A stretch of 64,000 bases of DNA from Zopfochytrium polystomum (GCA_025765615.1 JAIVFJ010000285.1:1-64000); one strand, 5' to 3'. Counted from the stretch's first letter, positions 19,538 to 32,199 are shown. Numbers and translations are program-made. The notes: generated by a model from the letters alone, not told the origin.

Positions 19538-20065
19538 CTTGTCGCCAATTCCAAGTGGCTGAGCCACCCTCCGCTTGAGACGCTCGGACCGCACAAGGGT
19601 CGATGGACGAAGCAAGCAGGATGTCTTGCAGTGGAGGAAAGACAGCGGCTACGAGCTCCAGTACTCCTGTCGCTCTCGCTGTGAAACAGGAAGGTAAAGA
19701 GCCTTCAGTGCTGGAGGAAAAGAAAGTTGTAGGAAGGCTCCAGTGCCATCCCGACGCCCGGGTGGCGCTCAAGGGCTAATTCTCCCCGCACGTTGCATAA
19801 GTCCTTACGAGATGCGCCATCCGTAAAGCGCTTTTCAACCAGTTTGCTTTCTTTTCTTCCTTTGACGCAATGCAGAGCGGACTCCAACAGCGGCGCGGGT
19901 GGCCAGTTGGCTTTTCACAGGAACGTGTGAAAATATTAGAATGTGACAGTGGTGGCGATTTGGAGGCTGGCTGCATATCTGCAGTGCAGAGGTACTCTGC
20001 CACTTGGCAGCAGTGCACGAACCTTCGTGTGAAGCACGCATCTTGACAAGAACTGTGTCGGGAAG

Positions 20066-20821
20066 ATGCCCTCGACGACACCGCCGCCGACTCCTGGAAG
20101 CAAGCCGCCGCGTCACGTCATCGCCGCGATCTGCAGCTACGCGATCGACGACGACGGCGGCCTCCGCACGATCCATCGCTTGGCGACACTCTGCAGGCTC
20201 GGAGACACTTCCGCGAATGCGCTGGTCCAGTTGAGCAAATACGGCCCGAGACTCATCTTTTGCCAGTGCGTGGTTGAAGGGGGCAGATCGCCCTCCTTTT
20301 TCCGCCTGTCCCCTTTCATTTGTTTCCCTTCTCGCGTGATTCTAGATCGCGAAGCTTTTGCTGTTGTAGAAGTCAAGTCACCTAACGTTGAAAAAAGCAT
20401 GGACTGCCTTCCCTTTCTCCACAGTTTCAACGCCCTCCCGCCGTGGTTCAAGACAGAATTCTTCAGGGAAGCCTGCGAGAAGGGCGACGTAGCAGCCCTT
20501 CAATGGGCCGTCACAGCTGGAGTCGAGTTTGACACCAACAGGGGAACTGATACTGCCACCGTCAACGGCCAGGTCGGCGTGCTCAACTGGTGGCGGCAGA
20601 GCGGACTGGACCTCACTCACGAGAAAGAAATGGACAGAGCAAGCGAAGCAGGCCACGTCAACGTTCTTCAGTGGTGGAAGGATTCGGGGCTGCCGCTCAC
20701 GTACACGGACTGGGCTTTAGCAGCTCCGAGCCGAAATGGTCGCGTGGATGTCCTTCAGTGGTGGAAGGACAGTGGGCTGGAGCTGAGGCACTCCAGGATG
20801 CCATTGGCCGAATTGTTCTGA
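20066..20821 (+). CDS. Ankyrin-repeat protein of the QWWKDSG type
   Basis: 251 codons. The N-terminal region PRHVIAAICSYAID...RTIHRLATLCR is shared with the pseudogene at 17470 and has the look of a divergent F-box or BTB-like lead-in. From about residue 150 there are three to four ankyrin-type units with GHVNVLQWWKDSGLPLTYT and GRVDVLQWWKDSGLELRHS as the clearest. It ends abruptly inside a unit, so it may be truncated compared with its family. A GT...AG pair at about 20266-20345 could be an intron but would break the open frame, so I keep the uninterrupted reading. Function unknown; protein binding inferred. Confidence 0.65.
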   Translation: MPSTTPPPTPGSKPPRHVIAAICSYAIDDDGGLRTIHRLATLCRLGDTSANALVQLSKYGPRLIFCQCVVEGGRSPSFFRLSPFICFPSRVILDREAFAVVEVKSPNVEKSMDCLPFLHSFNALPPWFKTEFFREACEKGDVAALQWAVTAGVEFDTNRGTDTATVNGQVGVLNWWRQSGLDLTHEKEMDRASEAGHVNVLQWWKDSGLPLTYTDWALAAPSRNGRVDVLQWWKDSGLELRHSRMPLAELF

Positions 20822-23800
20822 GCGCCTGCTTTCTGTTCTACTACACCTTAAAACGTTTAAGCGCGTGCTTAAGCTGTGACTCGCCTAGTATCGCGCGCAA
20901 TACAGATTTTTCGGCGGTCCGGGGAGCAATGGGCGATCAGTTATAAGCATTTGGAGGGAGTTGAGCGGAGAGCAGATTTAGTGGCTTATGTTTGTGTCCA
21001 GTTAGAGCGGCAGAGGCCTGGCAACCAAGAAGTTTTGGCCACTTTCAGCGGATACTTGAAATGACTCGATAACACGCGTTGTGAAAGACCCACCGCAAGC
21101 TTGGATCCAAAGCTCAAGAGGAGAGCGGGACGAGCAACGCGTACGAACGGTAAGCGCGCGTCACCATCATCGACGGACAAGGAACAAAAACTGGGCGAAA
21201 ATGACGATGACCCCGCCCGCCGCCGCCTCATCACAACCAACGTTCAGACAAGCTTCGGCTGCTGCAAATGGGTGCCTTCAAAGGCTGGCAAAGAGCGGTC
21301 TCAGGTGGACCGACAGCAGTCGTGGCTTTCACCGCCGCTTTGGCTGGGCTCAGCACCACAGAATATTCCATTTCAGGCCCTTTTTTTTTTTTTTTTTTTT
21401 CTTCCTGGCTGCCTTTCAGAGCAATCCCTCCCACTTGAACGAGCGCAAACCAAGTCTAGCCGCCCCAAGGAAGGCGGGTAGACGCTCTCCGCTCTGCAGT
21501 GAAGTATTCGCCGTCCGGAGCCGGATGGTCAGGCCCCGAAGGCGTTTGGGGTTTCGCGGAGAGATTTGGTGCGCAGCTCGTTTCGGACAACCCCAACAGC
21601 CCTTCCACCGGAGCGGCCAGCCAGATCGTATCAAAGAGCCCCCGATTGAGCTCGCTGATGGCTTTAGACAACAGCGGTGCGGGCAAGGCCGCACCCGGCG
21701 GCGGCTTGGGTCCGGAGAACGCGCGTGCTGCCAGGATCCTTTGCAAGCAGTTCGTCGCGAAGGAGAAGAGAACGAATTGGACCTTTGTGATTGATCGCGC
21801 TTAAGTGGTCTCGTTTGTTTGATTATGGTAGGCGCACTGTCGAGTCCTGGGGGCCGGGAAACAAGCCTGTCACTGACGGTTAGCCTCCACGCACGTCCCG
21901 CAACTCACCAGCCATCGACCCAGTCGTCGAAACGATTGACAGTTGGTTCGCCCAATCATGCGATTCCGCCGCGGCCTCTGGCGCGCCCAATCCTTCCCCT
22001 GCCGAGGCACCTTCGAGCGTAGAGGAGGAAGCGACGCAAGTGTCGAGGCCGTCGTTGCCGGGCGAAGGTGGGCAGGTTGGGAAACCTGTGCGGTCGACCT
22101 CGCCAGATTTGCTATCGCTTGTTTTGTGTGGCGACGCCATTGAAGAGGTGGCGCCAGACTCTGTTGTATCAGTTCAACGATCAACGAGAAGAGGAGTTGC
22201 CTTGCCGACGACGGTAGCTTCGGTGCGGATGACGGAGGATGAGTTTCTGGACACCCTCTTTTTGAGCACCGAAGAAATACGCCTGCTCGAGGCCCTTGTT
22301 TCCATAGCTCGTGGATTTGGCTCTGCATATTTATTATCAACCTGTTTTCTTGAAATTAGTAAGGCCGATGTGTCCCCCTCGTCTACCGGGCGGACATTCC
22401 GACCGTCGCCGAAATGGACCCCTCACGCGCCTTCCATCATCTTGACCGCGATCCTCTGCCACACAGCGTTCTCACCCTCGCGTCGCTCCGACACCCCCAC
22501 AGAATCCAGGCCGAGGTCTTACAGCCCTCTTCGCTTCATCGATAGCGGAAACGCACCAGTCTCGACTTTTTTTCTCGTCCATTGGCCACTCCAGCGATTT
22601 GCCGCATCGTACGCCAACCAATCGAGGAATTCTGCGTAATCGATCGAGCTCCCGGACAGCAGCCCCCAGCTCCCTTCCTTCTGCGCGATGCGCCTAGCCA
22701 GCCACAGGGTGAGGCGAACCGACAACTTGCACTGGTTGAGGAAGAGCGGGCTGGGGCTCATGTAAGACGAATGTTCCTGAATAAATTTCTGCAGTGGAAG
22801 AAAGACAGCGGGCAGGAGTTGAAGTACGACAATAAACACGGCAACCTCAAACGGGCAGCTCCACGTGATGGAGAGGAGGAAGCTGAGCGGTTTATCACTG
22901 AAGTAAGATGCCTCAGCGGTGGTACACGCGTTCGAAAACAGCTTGATCGACGTGTTGGAGTGGCGGAACGACAGCAGACGAGTACGATGTGGCGGCAAGG
23001 GACAAAGCAACAGGACGCGCAGTTGCCACAGTCCACGCGGACAGACAGCGGTTACACGCTGGAACGCTCTACTGAATCACTTCGCCTTGCTCATCTTAAC
23101 GAAGCGGTCCATAATTTACGGTGGGGGAGTGTCACCGGACGGGAAGTCATTGTCCATAACTGGCAAGCGGTGTTCTCTTTCGCCTCTCTCTTCGAGTTAA
23201 TCGGTGGTGTCGAGACGCGCAGAGGGCCTACGTGAATGCAGGGCTCTGGAACAAAAGCAGGCACAGAGCTAATCTCAACGGGTCGGTGGAGTCCAGTGTG
23301 ATGGCAAACGGGAGAAGGGAAACTTGACCACCCATGCTCACCTCAAGAAGAAGAAAAGGAAAAAACTAACAAAAATCTTTTCGCAACAAGGAAGGTAGGC
23401 GCCGTGCGACGCCGAGGGGCGCATCAACTGCACTCTCGATCTCTCGCTCTCCTCCCTTCCTCCCTCCTTCTGCCCCTCCCTCCCTTTGCAGGCCAGCCGA
23501 AACGCTCTGAAATGAACGATCGACACTGGATCATGCCGTTTCGGCGAGCAGATCCTTGTCGAGTGAAGACAGCGAGCGAGCAAATGATCACAGATCGACC
23601 GATCGAGACACCGACTATCGACTATCGGGCCGCGAGCGACCAAGGCCACTCCGGTTCAACCACCCAGAGGATGCGGCGTCAGCTTCGCCACAGCAATGTG
23701 GATTGGTGAGAGGCGGACATCTCCTCGTTTCTTCGCTTTTTGTCGTTGCCCAAATTAGCTCAGCAAGAACTGACATTTGAACAAGAGCCCAACGTCGTCG

Positions 23801-23949
23801 TCTTCGACCACGCGGACGAGCGACTGCGACGACCGTCTTCTCCAAAACACCGATCCTCAATCCTTCTTGCATGCATACATTTTCTGGCCCAAAGTCTAAT
23901 GCTCATTCCTTTATTGCAGACTCTGCCACACAAAGCTTTCGTCAGAATC
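20822..23949. other. Ankyrin-family debris and unassigned sequence
   Basis: Isolated units of the same ankyrin type appear without an enclosing gene: FLQWKKDSGQELKY at about 22785, LIDVLEWRNDS at about 22945, and DSGYTLERSTES at about 23045. A 20-base T run lies at about 21380-21400. Long overlapping frames in 21.1-22.6 kb on both strands show no domain and look like GC-driven shadows. No RNA gene seen. Confidence 0.5.
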
Positions 23950-26900
23950 ATGGCTGGCCAACCAACTGCGTGGACTGCGATCTTTGAGTATGGTGGAAAG
24001 AACAGGAAGATTTCTGTCCCTGCCACCATTGGCCTTGATGATCTGCTTCAGCTTGTGGCAACCCGTTGGAAGATTGCGTTTCCCATTGATTTGGTGTATG
24101 TGGACTCTGCTACTGGCGACGAGATGGTCCTTGATGTGGATGATGATTTGCCAAGCCTTCTGTCTCAGGGGTTCAAGTGGAAAGTAAGGCACTATCTTAC
24201 ATTTGTTCTTACCAACTATGGTCTCACTATTTTCAAGGTCCTCGCCGCAGAGACTTCCACAAACTCCTCAGGAACTGTTCCTGATTCTCCTGTCATGAAC
24301 ACTCCTGCTGTTGCAGCATCGCCTTCCGCCCAATCTGGTGGCAGTCACAGCGCTCCTGTCTTTGCTGACGATGATAAACATGACGAGACTATCGAGTGCA
24401 AGAAAGGTGGGTCCTTGTTGTTGATTTTCCTTGGCTCATTTCATTGGATCATTGTTCCTTGTTTATTCACCTTCGTTCCCACAGATAAATGGATTGATCT
24501 GATTCCAATTGATTGGGAGTGTAAAAGCTCTGTGCAGAAGCACCCCTTCTTCATAAGGTCTGCTTAACACTACTTGGACGAACAATCTAACTCTTGTTGC
24601 AGCTACCGCCAAGCATCAGAGACTAATGTTGCCATGAGTCTGTTCCACGAGATACAGGAAGCTTTGCTGAAAGATTTCAGAGGCAGCGTTCTTCCAGAAG
24701 AATCTAGATTGTTTGGTCTGCATCCTTTTTGGGATGCAAAGTGCCTTGCCTTTGGCCAGAAGTGGGGAGTCAACTTCATGTCTGGACTCTTTCACTCTTC
24801 AGTTATTATTCTGTTGTGCTCTGATGCTAGTATGGAGAGAATGCTTGAGGCTGACAAAAAGCCTGACAACTGCTTGCTAGAGGTAAGAAAGAATGTTTTG
24901 AATAAGAAAACACTGACATTTGACCCTAGTGGGAGCTTGCCCTTCAGATGAAGAAGGAAAAGGGTCTCGATATCCTGCCTGTTCTCCTTTCAGGCAAAGT
25001 GACTGCCACCCTTGACGATGGGAAGAAGGCTTTGCTGGTAAAAAACTTCAGTACTTTTGATCACACCAAATTTCCTGATGTGCCACATGCACACCCACTG
25101 AGCCCTGGCCTCCAAACTGTTGCTGAAACTGTCAAGATGATCTTGGAACTGGATGGGCCAAAGGCTCACCCTGAGAGCGATGTTGTAAAGTATGTGCCAG
25201 CACTATCTCATTTTTGTGTTCATTAGTTTGTTCTGACAATCTTCTAAACTTTCATAGGATTGTGACTGTAGCTAGAGAAGTGCACAGTCGCCGCAAGGCA
25301 GATTTGAAGACTGATAATCCAAGTTCAGATATCTCCCTTTCCAGATCGAGCTTGGCTGTTTTGGAGAAATGGCTGACGCCTCTGTCTGAGCTGATGGAGG
25401 CTGAGAGGCAAGCCCTCCTGAAGAATGTGCTTTCTGGATCAAGGCAGTGGCTTCTCAAGAAAGTTTTTCAGTTTTTATCCCCAGATGACGCTTCAGCAGC
25501 AACTGTGGTTGAAAGGAGTGGCTGGAGTGGGCAAGTCTGTGATGGCTGCCATGGTCTCCAGGGAGCTCCAGGCCCAAGGCATGCTTGGCGGCTTGTTCTT
25601 TTGCAAGCATGATGATGAGCGTCACAGTAGTGCACACAACCTGGTCTTGACCCTGGTGTTTGGCCTTGCAAAGTTCAGTGTTCAGTTTGGAGAGATTCTC
25701 CTTCAAGTCAAGCAGGACAATCCAGATATTCTGTCCAGATCTGTGTTTGAGATGATGAAAGTGCTGCTTGTTCAGCCATTGGAGAAAGTTGTTGAATCCA
25801 AGAAGCTGGCTGTTCCTGTTGTGCTGGTTGTGGATGCCTTGGATGAATGTGGTGCCATCAACAAGCGGCAGGAGATTCTGTCAGTGTTTCAAGAGCTGAA
25901 CAGGTTGCTTCCTGGAAATGTGAAGATGCTGGTAACAGGACGCCCTGAAAAGGACATTGCCAAGGCCTTTGAAAAGATTCCAGTTGAGGTGATTGAGCCA
26001 ACTGCTGAAGAGAACACCCAGGACCAGCTTGACTTCACCAGAGAATTTCTGAGGTCTTTGAATGCTGAACCATTTGTGGTCAATGAAGGCTCGAAGATTC
26101 TTGTGTCTAAGTCCTCAGGGGTATTTGTCTGGCTTGTGACTGCCTGCAACTTTCTGAGGAAATCAGATAATGAAGAAATTACTTTGGAGCAAATTGAGAA
26201 CCTTCCTGAGGGTGACAAGATGGATGGCAGCATTGATAGAATGTATGACAGAATATTTTCTGGCATCCTACAGTCTGCTGTGAACAGTCATTTAGAGTCT
26301 CTTCTAAATGTTGTGCTGTCGACCATTCTACTTGCATATGAGCCTTTGACTGCCGAAGCAATGGCATCAATGCTAGACAATGAAAACCCTGAAAATGTGA
26401 AGAGATGCATCCGCATGCTTGATCCAATCCTTTTGCTTGACGGTTCCACAAAGAGGATCAGGATTTTCCACAAGTCTGTGAAGGACTACTTGACAAACCC
26501 ATCCAGATGCACGCTATCTGTCCAGATCAATCTTAAAAGTGGCCATTCAGCATTGACACGCCTATGCATCAGCGCAATGGACAAGCAATTCAAGTTCAAC
26601 ATGTGCGATCTGCCATTCTCAGACTTTCACTCTGAGATTCCTGACTTTGCTGAGAGGGTTCAGAAAGCTTTGCCTGAGCATGTCATATATGCTGTGAAAC
26701 ACTTTTGGGAGCACTGCTTTGATTCATCTGGCAAGACCATTGTCTCCACCAAGGCACAAATAACAGGGCTTGACCAAACCCAATTGGCTCAACTTGGAGT
26801 GCCAGATTTCCTTGTCAATCATGGTCACCACTTCCTGGAAGCCTGCAGCTTGTTGGACTTGCTCCAACTGGTCATTCCTGCCATGACCAAGCTCCAGATC

Positions 26901-29041
26901 CTCGTTCCAAACAAAGAGAACCAGCAACTTCAAACCCTGCTGGAAGACATGAAACGTGTTTTGCAAACATTCCTGACCCCCCTCAAGGCATCTGCATTGC
27001 AAGTGTATTTCACAGCCGTTCCCTTCTCTCCAAGTACCTCTGAATTTCACAGAACATTTGTTGAAAAACTGCCAACTAATTTGTCGTTCCCAAGAATGAT
27101 AAAAGGGCAGCCAAAGAGTTGGCCCTCTTGTATCAATGTTCTTGAGGGACACTCTTATATTGTCACCTCTGCAGCATTCAGTCCTGACAGGCAGTTTGTC
27201 GTCTCTGGATCTGATGACAAGACAGTCAGGATATGGAATGCATCCACTGGTCAGGAGCTTCGGAAGCTGGAGTCACATACTGGTGCTGTCAAGGTGGTAC
27301 AATTTAGTCCTGATGGGCAGTTTGTTGTGTCTGGAAGCGAAGACCAAACAGTCAGGATTTGGAATTCATTCACAGGTCAGGAGCTGCACAAGCTTGAGGC
27401 ACACTTGGACAGTGTCAGCTCTGCAGCATTCAGTCCCGATGGGCAGCTTGTTGTATCTGGAGGTCGTGACGAGACTGTCAGAATTTGGAATGCATCCACT
27501 GGTCAGGAGCTGCACAAGCTGGAGGGACACTCTGGATCTGTCAACTCTGTCGCTTTCAGTCCAGATGGCCAGTTTGTTGTGTCTGGGAGTGGGGACAATA
27601 CAGTCATGGTTTGGAATGCATCTTTGGGCCAGGAGCTGCGCAAGCTGGTGGGGCACGAGTCTTGGGTGCAATCTGTAGCCTTCAGCCTTGATGGGCAGTT
27701 TGTTGTGTCTGGAAGTGGCGACATGACCATACGAATTTGGAATGTATCCACTGGCCTGGAGCTTCACAAGTTGGTGGGACATTCTTATTATGTTCACTCT
27801 GTTGCATTCAGTCCTGATGGGCGCTTGGTTGTGTCAGGAGCTTGGGACAACACAGTCAGAATTTGGAGTGCATCCACAGGCCAAGAGCTGCGCAAGCTGC
27901 TGGGGCACTCCAATTATGTCTACTCTGCAGCATTCAGTCTTGATGGGCAGTTTATTGTTTCTGGAGGTATTGATCAGACAGTGAGGATTTGGAATGCCTC
28001 CACGGACCAAGAGCTGATCACAGATCACGAAATGGGGGGAATTTATGATGTGGTTGTGTCTGCTACATTTAGTCCTGATGGGCAGTTTGTTGTGACTGGA
28101 GGTTTTGACAACTCAGTCCGGATTTGGAACGCTTCCACTGGTGAAGAACAGTGGAAGGTTGTGGGGCAGTGTGGTTTGCGCAGCGCTCTGGATCCTGTGT
28201 TCAGTCCTGATGGGCAGCTTGTTGCGAGTGGAATTACATGGGAGACGCTAGGCATTTGGAATGCGTTTACTGGGCAGCAGCTGTGCGAGCTTGTGGGGCA
28301 CTCTGATTTTCCTGAGAGTGCATCTTTCAGCCCTGATGGGCAGTTGTTGTATCTGGAAGCCGTGACAACACAGTTCGGATTTGGAATGCTTCCACTGGTG
28401 ACGAGCTGCATAACCTGGAGGGACACTCTGATGCTGTCAATTCTGTTGCATTCAGTCCTGATGGTAAATATATTGTGTCTGGAAGTAATGACAAGACAGT
28501 TAGGATTTGGAATGCATCCACTGGCGAGGAGCTGCAAATTCTGGAGGGGCACTCTGGTGAAGTCAGATATGCAACTTTCAGTCCTGATGGGCAGCTTGTT
28601 GTTGCTGAATGCTTTGATGAGACTGTCTGGATTTGGAACGTACTCACTGGCCAGGAGCTACACAAGTTGAACGGGTTCTCATTTGCAAAGTCATCTGGGT
28701 TCAGCGCTGATGGACAGTATGTTGTCTTGAGAGACGGGAATGGACAAGCAAAACTCATCAACCTCGTGACTGCAATTGAAATGGAAGAGAGTTCTGTCAC
28801 AGCTGTATCCTTAATCTCCAGCCTAAATCACACTTTTTGGGCGCGTAATGCAGCAGGACACAAACTTCAACATGGTCAAACTGTCCTTGAGTCTGTTCTG
28901 AGCAATGGTGTTTGGTTTACCAATAATGTTACTCAAGTGTGTAGCTGGCTTCCTCCCACACTTCGAGGCAACAGGCAACTCCTGTTGAAGCAAAGTATAT
29001 TTGCTGTTGGGATTGGGTTTTCTTTACTCATTCAGTCTTAA
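23950..29041 (+). CDS. NLR-like protein: UB/PB1-like head, TIR, NACHT, about 12 WD40 repeats
   Basis: Exons 23950-24183, 24238-24406, 24485-24557, 24603-24882, 24930-25189 and 25258-29041, total 1600 codons if two one-base breaks are ignored. Residues 1-80 resemble a ubiquitin-fold or PB1 domain. TIR spans about 155-290, with box 1 FFISYR formed across an exon junction and a glutamate in NCLLEWELAL (about residue 252) at the position of the NADase catalytic Glu. NACHT has Walker A GVAGVGKS (about 427) and Walker B VVLVVDALDEC. WD40 repeats run from about residue 965 and are very alike (VSGS.D.TVRIWNASTGQEL). The architecture is that of a STAND immune or cell-death sensor (family inference). 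Frame breaks: one extra base near 25503 and one missing near 28343. Base use is AT-richer than that of neighbouring housekeeping genes. Confidence 0.85.
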
Positions 29042-30226
29042 CTACACCAATCTGGAAGATACTGCTGCTCTGTTTCCAATACTCGAACTTCATCTTGATG
29101 ATGTGTTCCTCTTGCTTCTCTTGGTTTCTTTTGTTTGATTTTTGTCACTTTGAAATGTGATTTATTATTGTACGCTGTAGGACTTCACGGCGCTGCAGGG
29201 CGCTCAGCCCCTCTCTCGCAGAAATGATCTTTCTTTCAAAGAGCAACAATAAATTCCGCAGTTTGTTTCACATGGTTAATCAGGGTTCAACGGCCACGGA
29301 ACTGCCCATTCTTCAGTGGTGGAAGGGCAGCAGGCTCCCGCTGAAGGTTTCGTTTGAAGAGGTTTGAAGCTGGATAATCGCGACAATTGCCGTTACAAAG
29401 AGGAGGTTGTCGTCTGGTGGAAAGGGAGCAGGTTGCTCAAAGTGCCAGACCCGCTTCCGTCATTATTAAGTTCAACGAGAGCGAATGTTGGCTTCCGGAT
29501 GAGGGCTTCAGTGGCTGATGGATGACGATTCTGTGGACACCCTCTTTTAGTGTTTACTCCACGTAGCGTGCTTACCTACGTCCCTCGTGTACTGTACTGC
29601 ATGTTTAGCCCTTCTGGCGAGAGAACAAACGTTTTTGCGCAACTGAACCAACGATATGGAGTGGGTCAATTGAAAAATACGAAAGCCAGAGTTACCTGGA
29701 GTGGGTTGCTCGCGCCACATTCTTATCCTTTGGTGGACGGGAAAACGTTAGCCCAAACGGCAAGTGCGCCTTCACCTGAACGCCAAAGCGATGGTGCGAC
29801 ATGCGAGAGTCTGACGCGAGTGCCGAGTGTTGGAATAAGCTCTCAAATATTGCTTTAATTACAATGCGTCGGTAGGGACCGCTCTTTCTGGTTGTGCACT
29901 TTGTCCAATACACCTATAAACGAGGAAGTAAACATTCGAGTTTTCTGCATTACATCGGCACGTTGGCTGCAATTTGTTTGTTCGGATAACAAACGCAACA
30001 AGGACGAAGGTGAAAGAAAAGGGAAGTTTGGCTAACTGAAAACCGTCAGGGAGAACCAGGAGGAAAAAGAACATGCAGAAGAAGCTCAACAAGTATTCCA
30101 GTGCATCATAGAACGGGAGAATCAAAGGGTATAATGAATATTAGAAGAACAGGAAATGGACACAAAATAGGAGGAGCAGTTATAATTACACGGAAATAGA
30201 GCGAACGCTTTGGCAGCTTCAATCAA
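29042..30226. other. Intergenic with one ankyrin relic
   Basis: AATAAA-like signals follow the NLR gene (about 29249). 29308-29365 reads ILQWWKGSRLPLKV, another isolated ankyrin unit. A GGACACCCTCTTTT segment at 29536 resembles one near 22250. No gene supported. Confidence 0.5.
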
Positions 30227-31549
30227 TCAATCTTTTTGTGCTGCAAGTAGGTCCGCAACTCGCTTCTCTAGCGTCGGCAACGGACCACGTCCAGGCTGGG
30301 CATTGAATCTGACCCAGTTGCCACCTTCGACAAGGTAGCACCACTCGGGGCATATTTCGGCGAGAAGCCGAACGTAGTCACACGCCTCCGCTGCAGCACA
30401 AAGCAATTAATAGGTGAAAGGGATTAACGAAAGTGAAGTCAACTTACCGAGGGGAGGTCGCGTGCTGAAGACAGTTTGAGCGTGTTGGCCCGCAGCCCGC
30501 AATGACAACCCCCTTTTTTCCGTTGGTGAGAGAAGGCTGCGGTAATAAACGAAGATCGGCTGATCAGTTTTTTTTTCTAGTTCAACGCTCGTGGTCACAT
30601 TTTCCCACCCTAACCTTGTGAGTCCAAGGGCAACTGTGCGCAGCTGACTGAGCATAGTGAGCCGCTTCGTTGTTGCAGCGTCGTACGGATGCTTTTTGTG
30701 GATTTGCGCTTCTTTGACTGCCTGCTCCTTTGGCAGGCGGGGGGAGGCAGCGTTCATGAGGAGGAGGCGGTGCGGTTGAGTCCTGGAGGCCGATGTCGGC
30801 GTTAGGGGTCGAGGCGAGCGGAATTCGGTTCGTTCCGGAACGGCCCCCCTTGATCGCCGCTGCTGGCTTTGAATCCAGTTGAGGAGTGAAACGAAAAAAC
30901 GAAAAAAAACTTTACAATGAGATCTCGGTCAAGGGTTCCTGCAAGTCGACGTGAGTCAGATCCTCATCGTCAAAGAGTCTCTTGCGCCGCTGGGAGAGCG
31001 GCGTTATAGAGGGATCGATCAACGTCTGTTTGACTGGCGTTGAGGGGAAACCGTTTGAATCCGGCTGACTACTTGTAACTCATTGGTTGAGTGCCGGGAA
31101 AAAGGAAAGGCAAAGCAAACTCACGGCGTTGAATTTTCAGTCAAATACTGATTTTCGAGGGCGCTTTTCTCGTCGACATCGGCGATCGGTGCGATGGACA
31201 GAGCGTCTTCTTGTTCATGTGGCAGGGGCTCTGACCATGCGGCGGTGGTGCAAGACTCGGGCTGCTCCACACTGTCTGCGGGGTGCAGGAGTCGTCGGGT
31301 GGGGATGATCGTTGCGATCGCTGGGAGGGCGGATCTCTGCGCGAAGTAGGCGGCGGTGCTGATGGTGGTGGCTGTGGCGTTTGGTCGTTGCTCTTCTTCT
31401 TCGGAGAGCGGCAGGGGACTGAGGGACGATGGGGCAAAGAAATCGGTGATGGGCGGCTGGCCCGGCGGCGGCGGCGGCGGGTTCTTCTTCCCTCTCTTCT
31501 TATTATTCCGCGGCAGCGAGTTGGGGCGTTTGGCGGCGTGGGCGGGCAT
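30227..31549 (-). CDS. Cdt1-like protein lacking the central domain, 386 aa
   Basis: Four exons, 31549-31125, 31068-30916, 30866-30448 and 30390-30227, joined by 49-57-nt GT-AG introns into one open frame of 387 codons. Residues 31-38, QPPITDFF, form a PCNA-binding PIP box with the TD pair typical of the Cdt1 degron; the basic residue usual at +4 is absent. The linker (IDPSITPLSQRRKRLFDDEDL, EFRSPRPLTPT) is colinear with the gene at 37431. The frame then jumps straight to the C-terminal region ending CDYVRLLAEICPEWC...LPTLEKRV, a winged-helix MCM-binding fold in Cdt1. The entire central winged helix present in the other copy is missing. The open splice-consistent frame argues for a functional gene. 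Confidence 0.75.
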
Positions 31550-32026
31550 GTACTGTATGTGCGGCGCGCGAGCTGCGGAGCCCGCCTGGGCCTTGTTGCC
31601 AGCCCCCCAGACAAAGTCTTGTGGGTGGGTGCCACTCTTGCTCTCTTCTGGGTTCTTCTCGGCGGCCCCTCAGTGGAAATAATATGGACTCGAAATCTTA
31701 ACAACAGCGGAAGGGCAGAGGGCGTCGAGCTGCCCGCCGCTAGTGCTGACCAGCACGTGCCAAACTTGAACTGAAAAACGCCTAGCTTGCGTCCGCTGCT
31801 TTCAATGTGAGAGTGTGGGTGTAGCAACGACAATGCTTTGCTCTGATGACAAACGTTCCTGGGACGAAAGCAAAAGGAAAGAAAAAAAACATGGGTGTCC
31901 GGAAGGGAAACAAGAAAAATGCATTAAGAGAGCAAGTGCATAAAGAAAGATACAATAACAGGAGGACATGGACACAAAATACCAGCAGCAGTCATAACCA
32001 CACCGAAAGGAGGCGAGCAGATTCGA

Positions 32027-32195
32027 TCAACTGTCGGTTGCAAGTTGGTCTGCAACTCCCTTCTCAAGCGTCAGCAATGGACCACCACGATCAGCCTGGA
32101 CTTTGAATCCGACTCGCGTTCCACCGTCGACGAGAGAGCACCATTCAGGGAATGTCTCGGCAGAGGATAAAAGCAGTCACATGCGTCGACTTGAG
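32027..32195 (-). pseudogene. C-terminal fragment of a third Cdt1-like copy
   Basis: Reads FPEWCSLVDGGTRVGFKVQ and then PLLTLEKGVADQLA up to a stop, matching the last exon of the gene at 30227 (CPEWCYLVEGGNWVRFNAQ, PLPTLEKRVADLLA). The preceding DACDCF lies one frame off, and no upstream exons were found. The flanking sequence (GGACACAAAATA and nearby) also resembles that left of 30227, pointing to a tandem duplication. Confidence 0.75.
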
Positions 32196-32199
32196 GCGA

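Noticed and set aside
20266..20345. Possible 80-nt intron in the ankyrin gene
   Set aside because: GT and AG are present, but removal shifts the downstream ankyrin frame. The uninterrupted frame is open and sensible.
25463..25484. A 22-nt intron that would repair the first NLR frame break
   Set aside because: Too short for a spliceosomal intron. The reading that continues through it (VFQFLSPDDASAA) fits the NACHT lead-in better, so a one-base indel is preferred.
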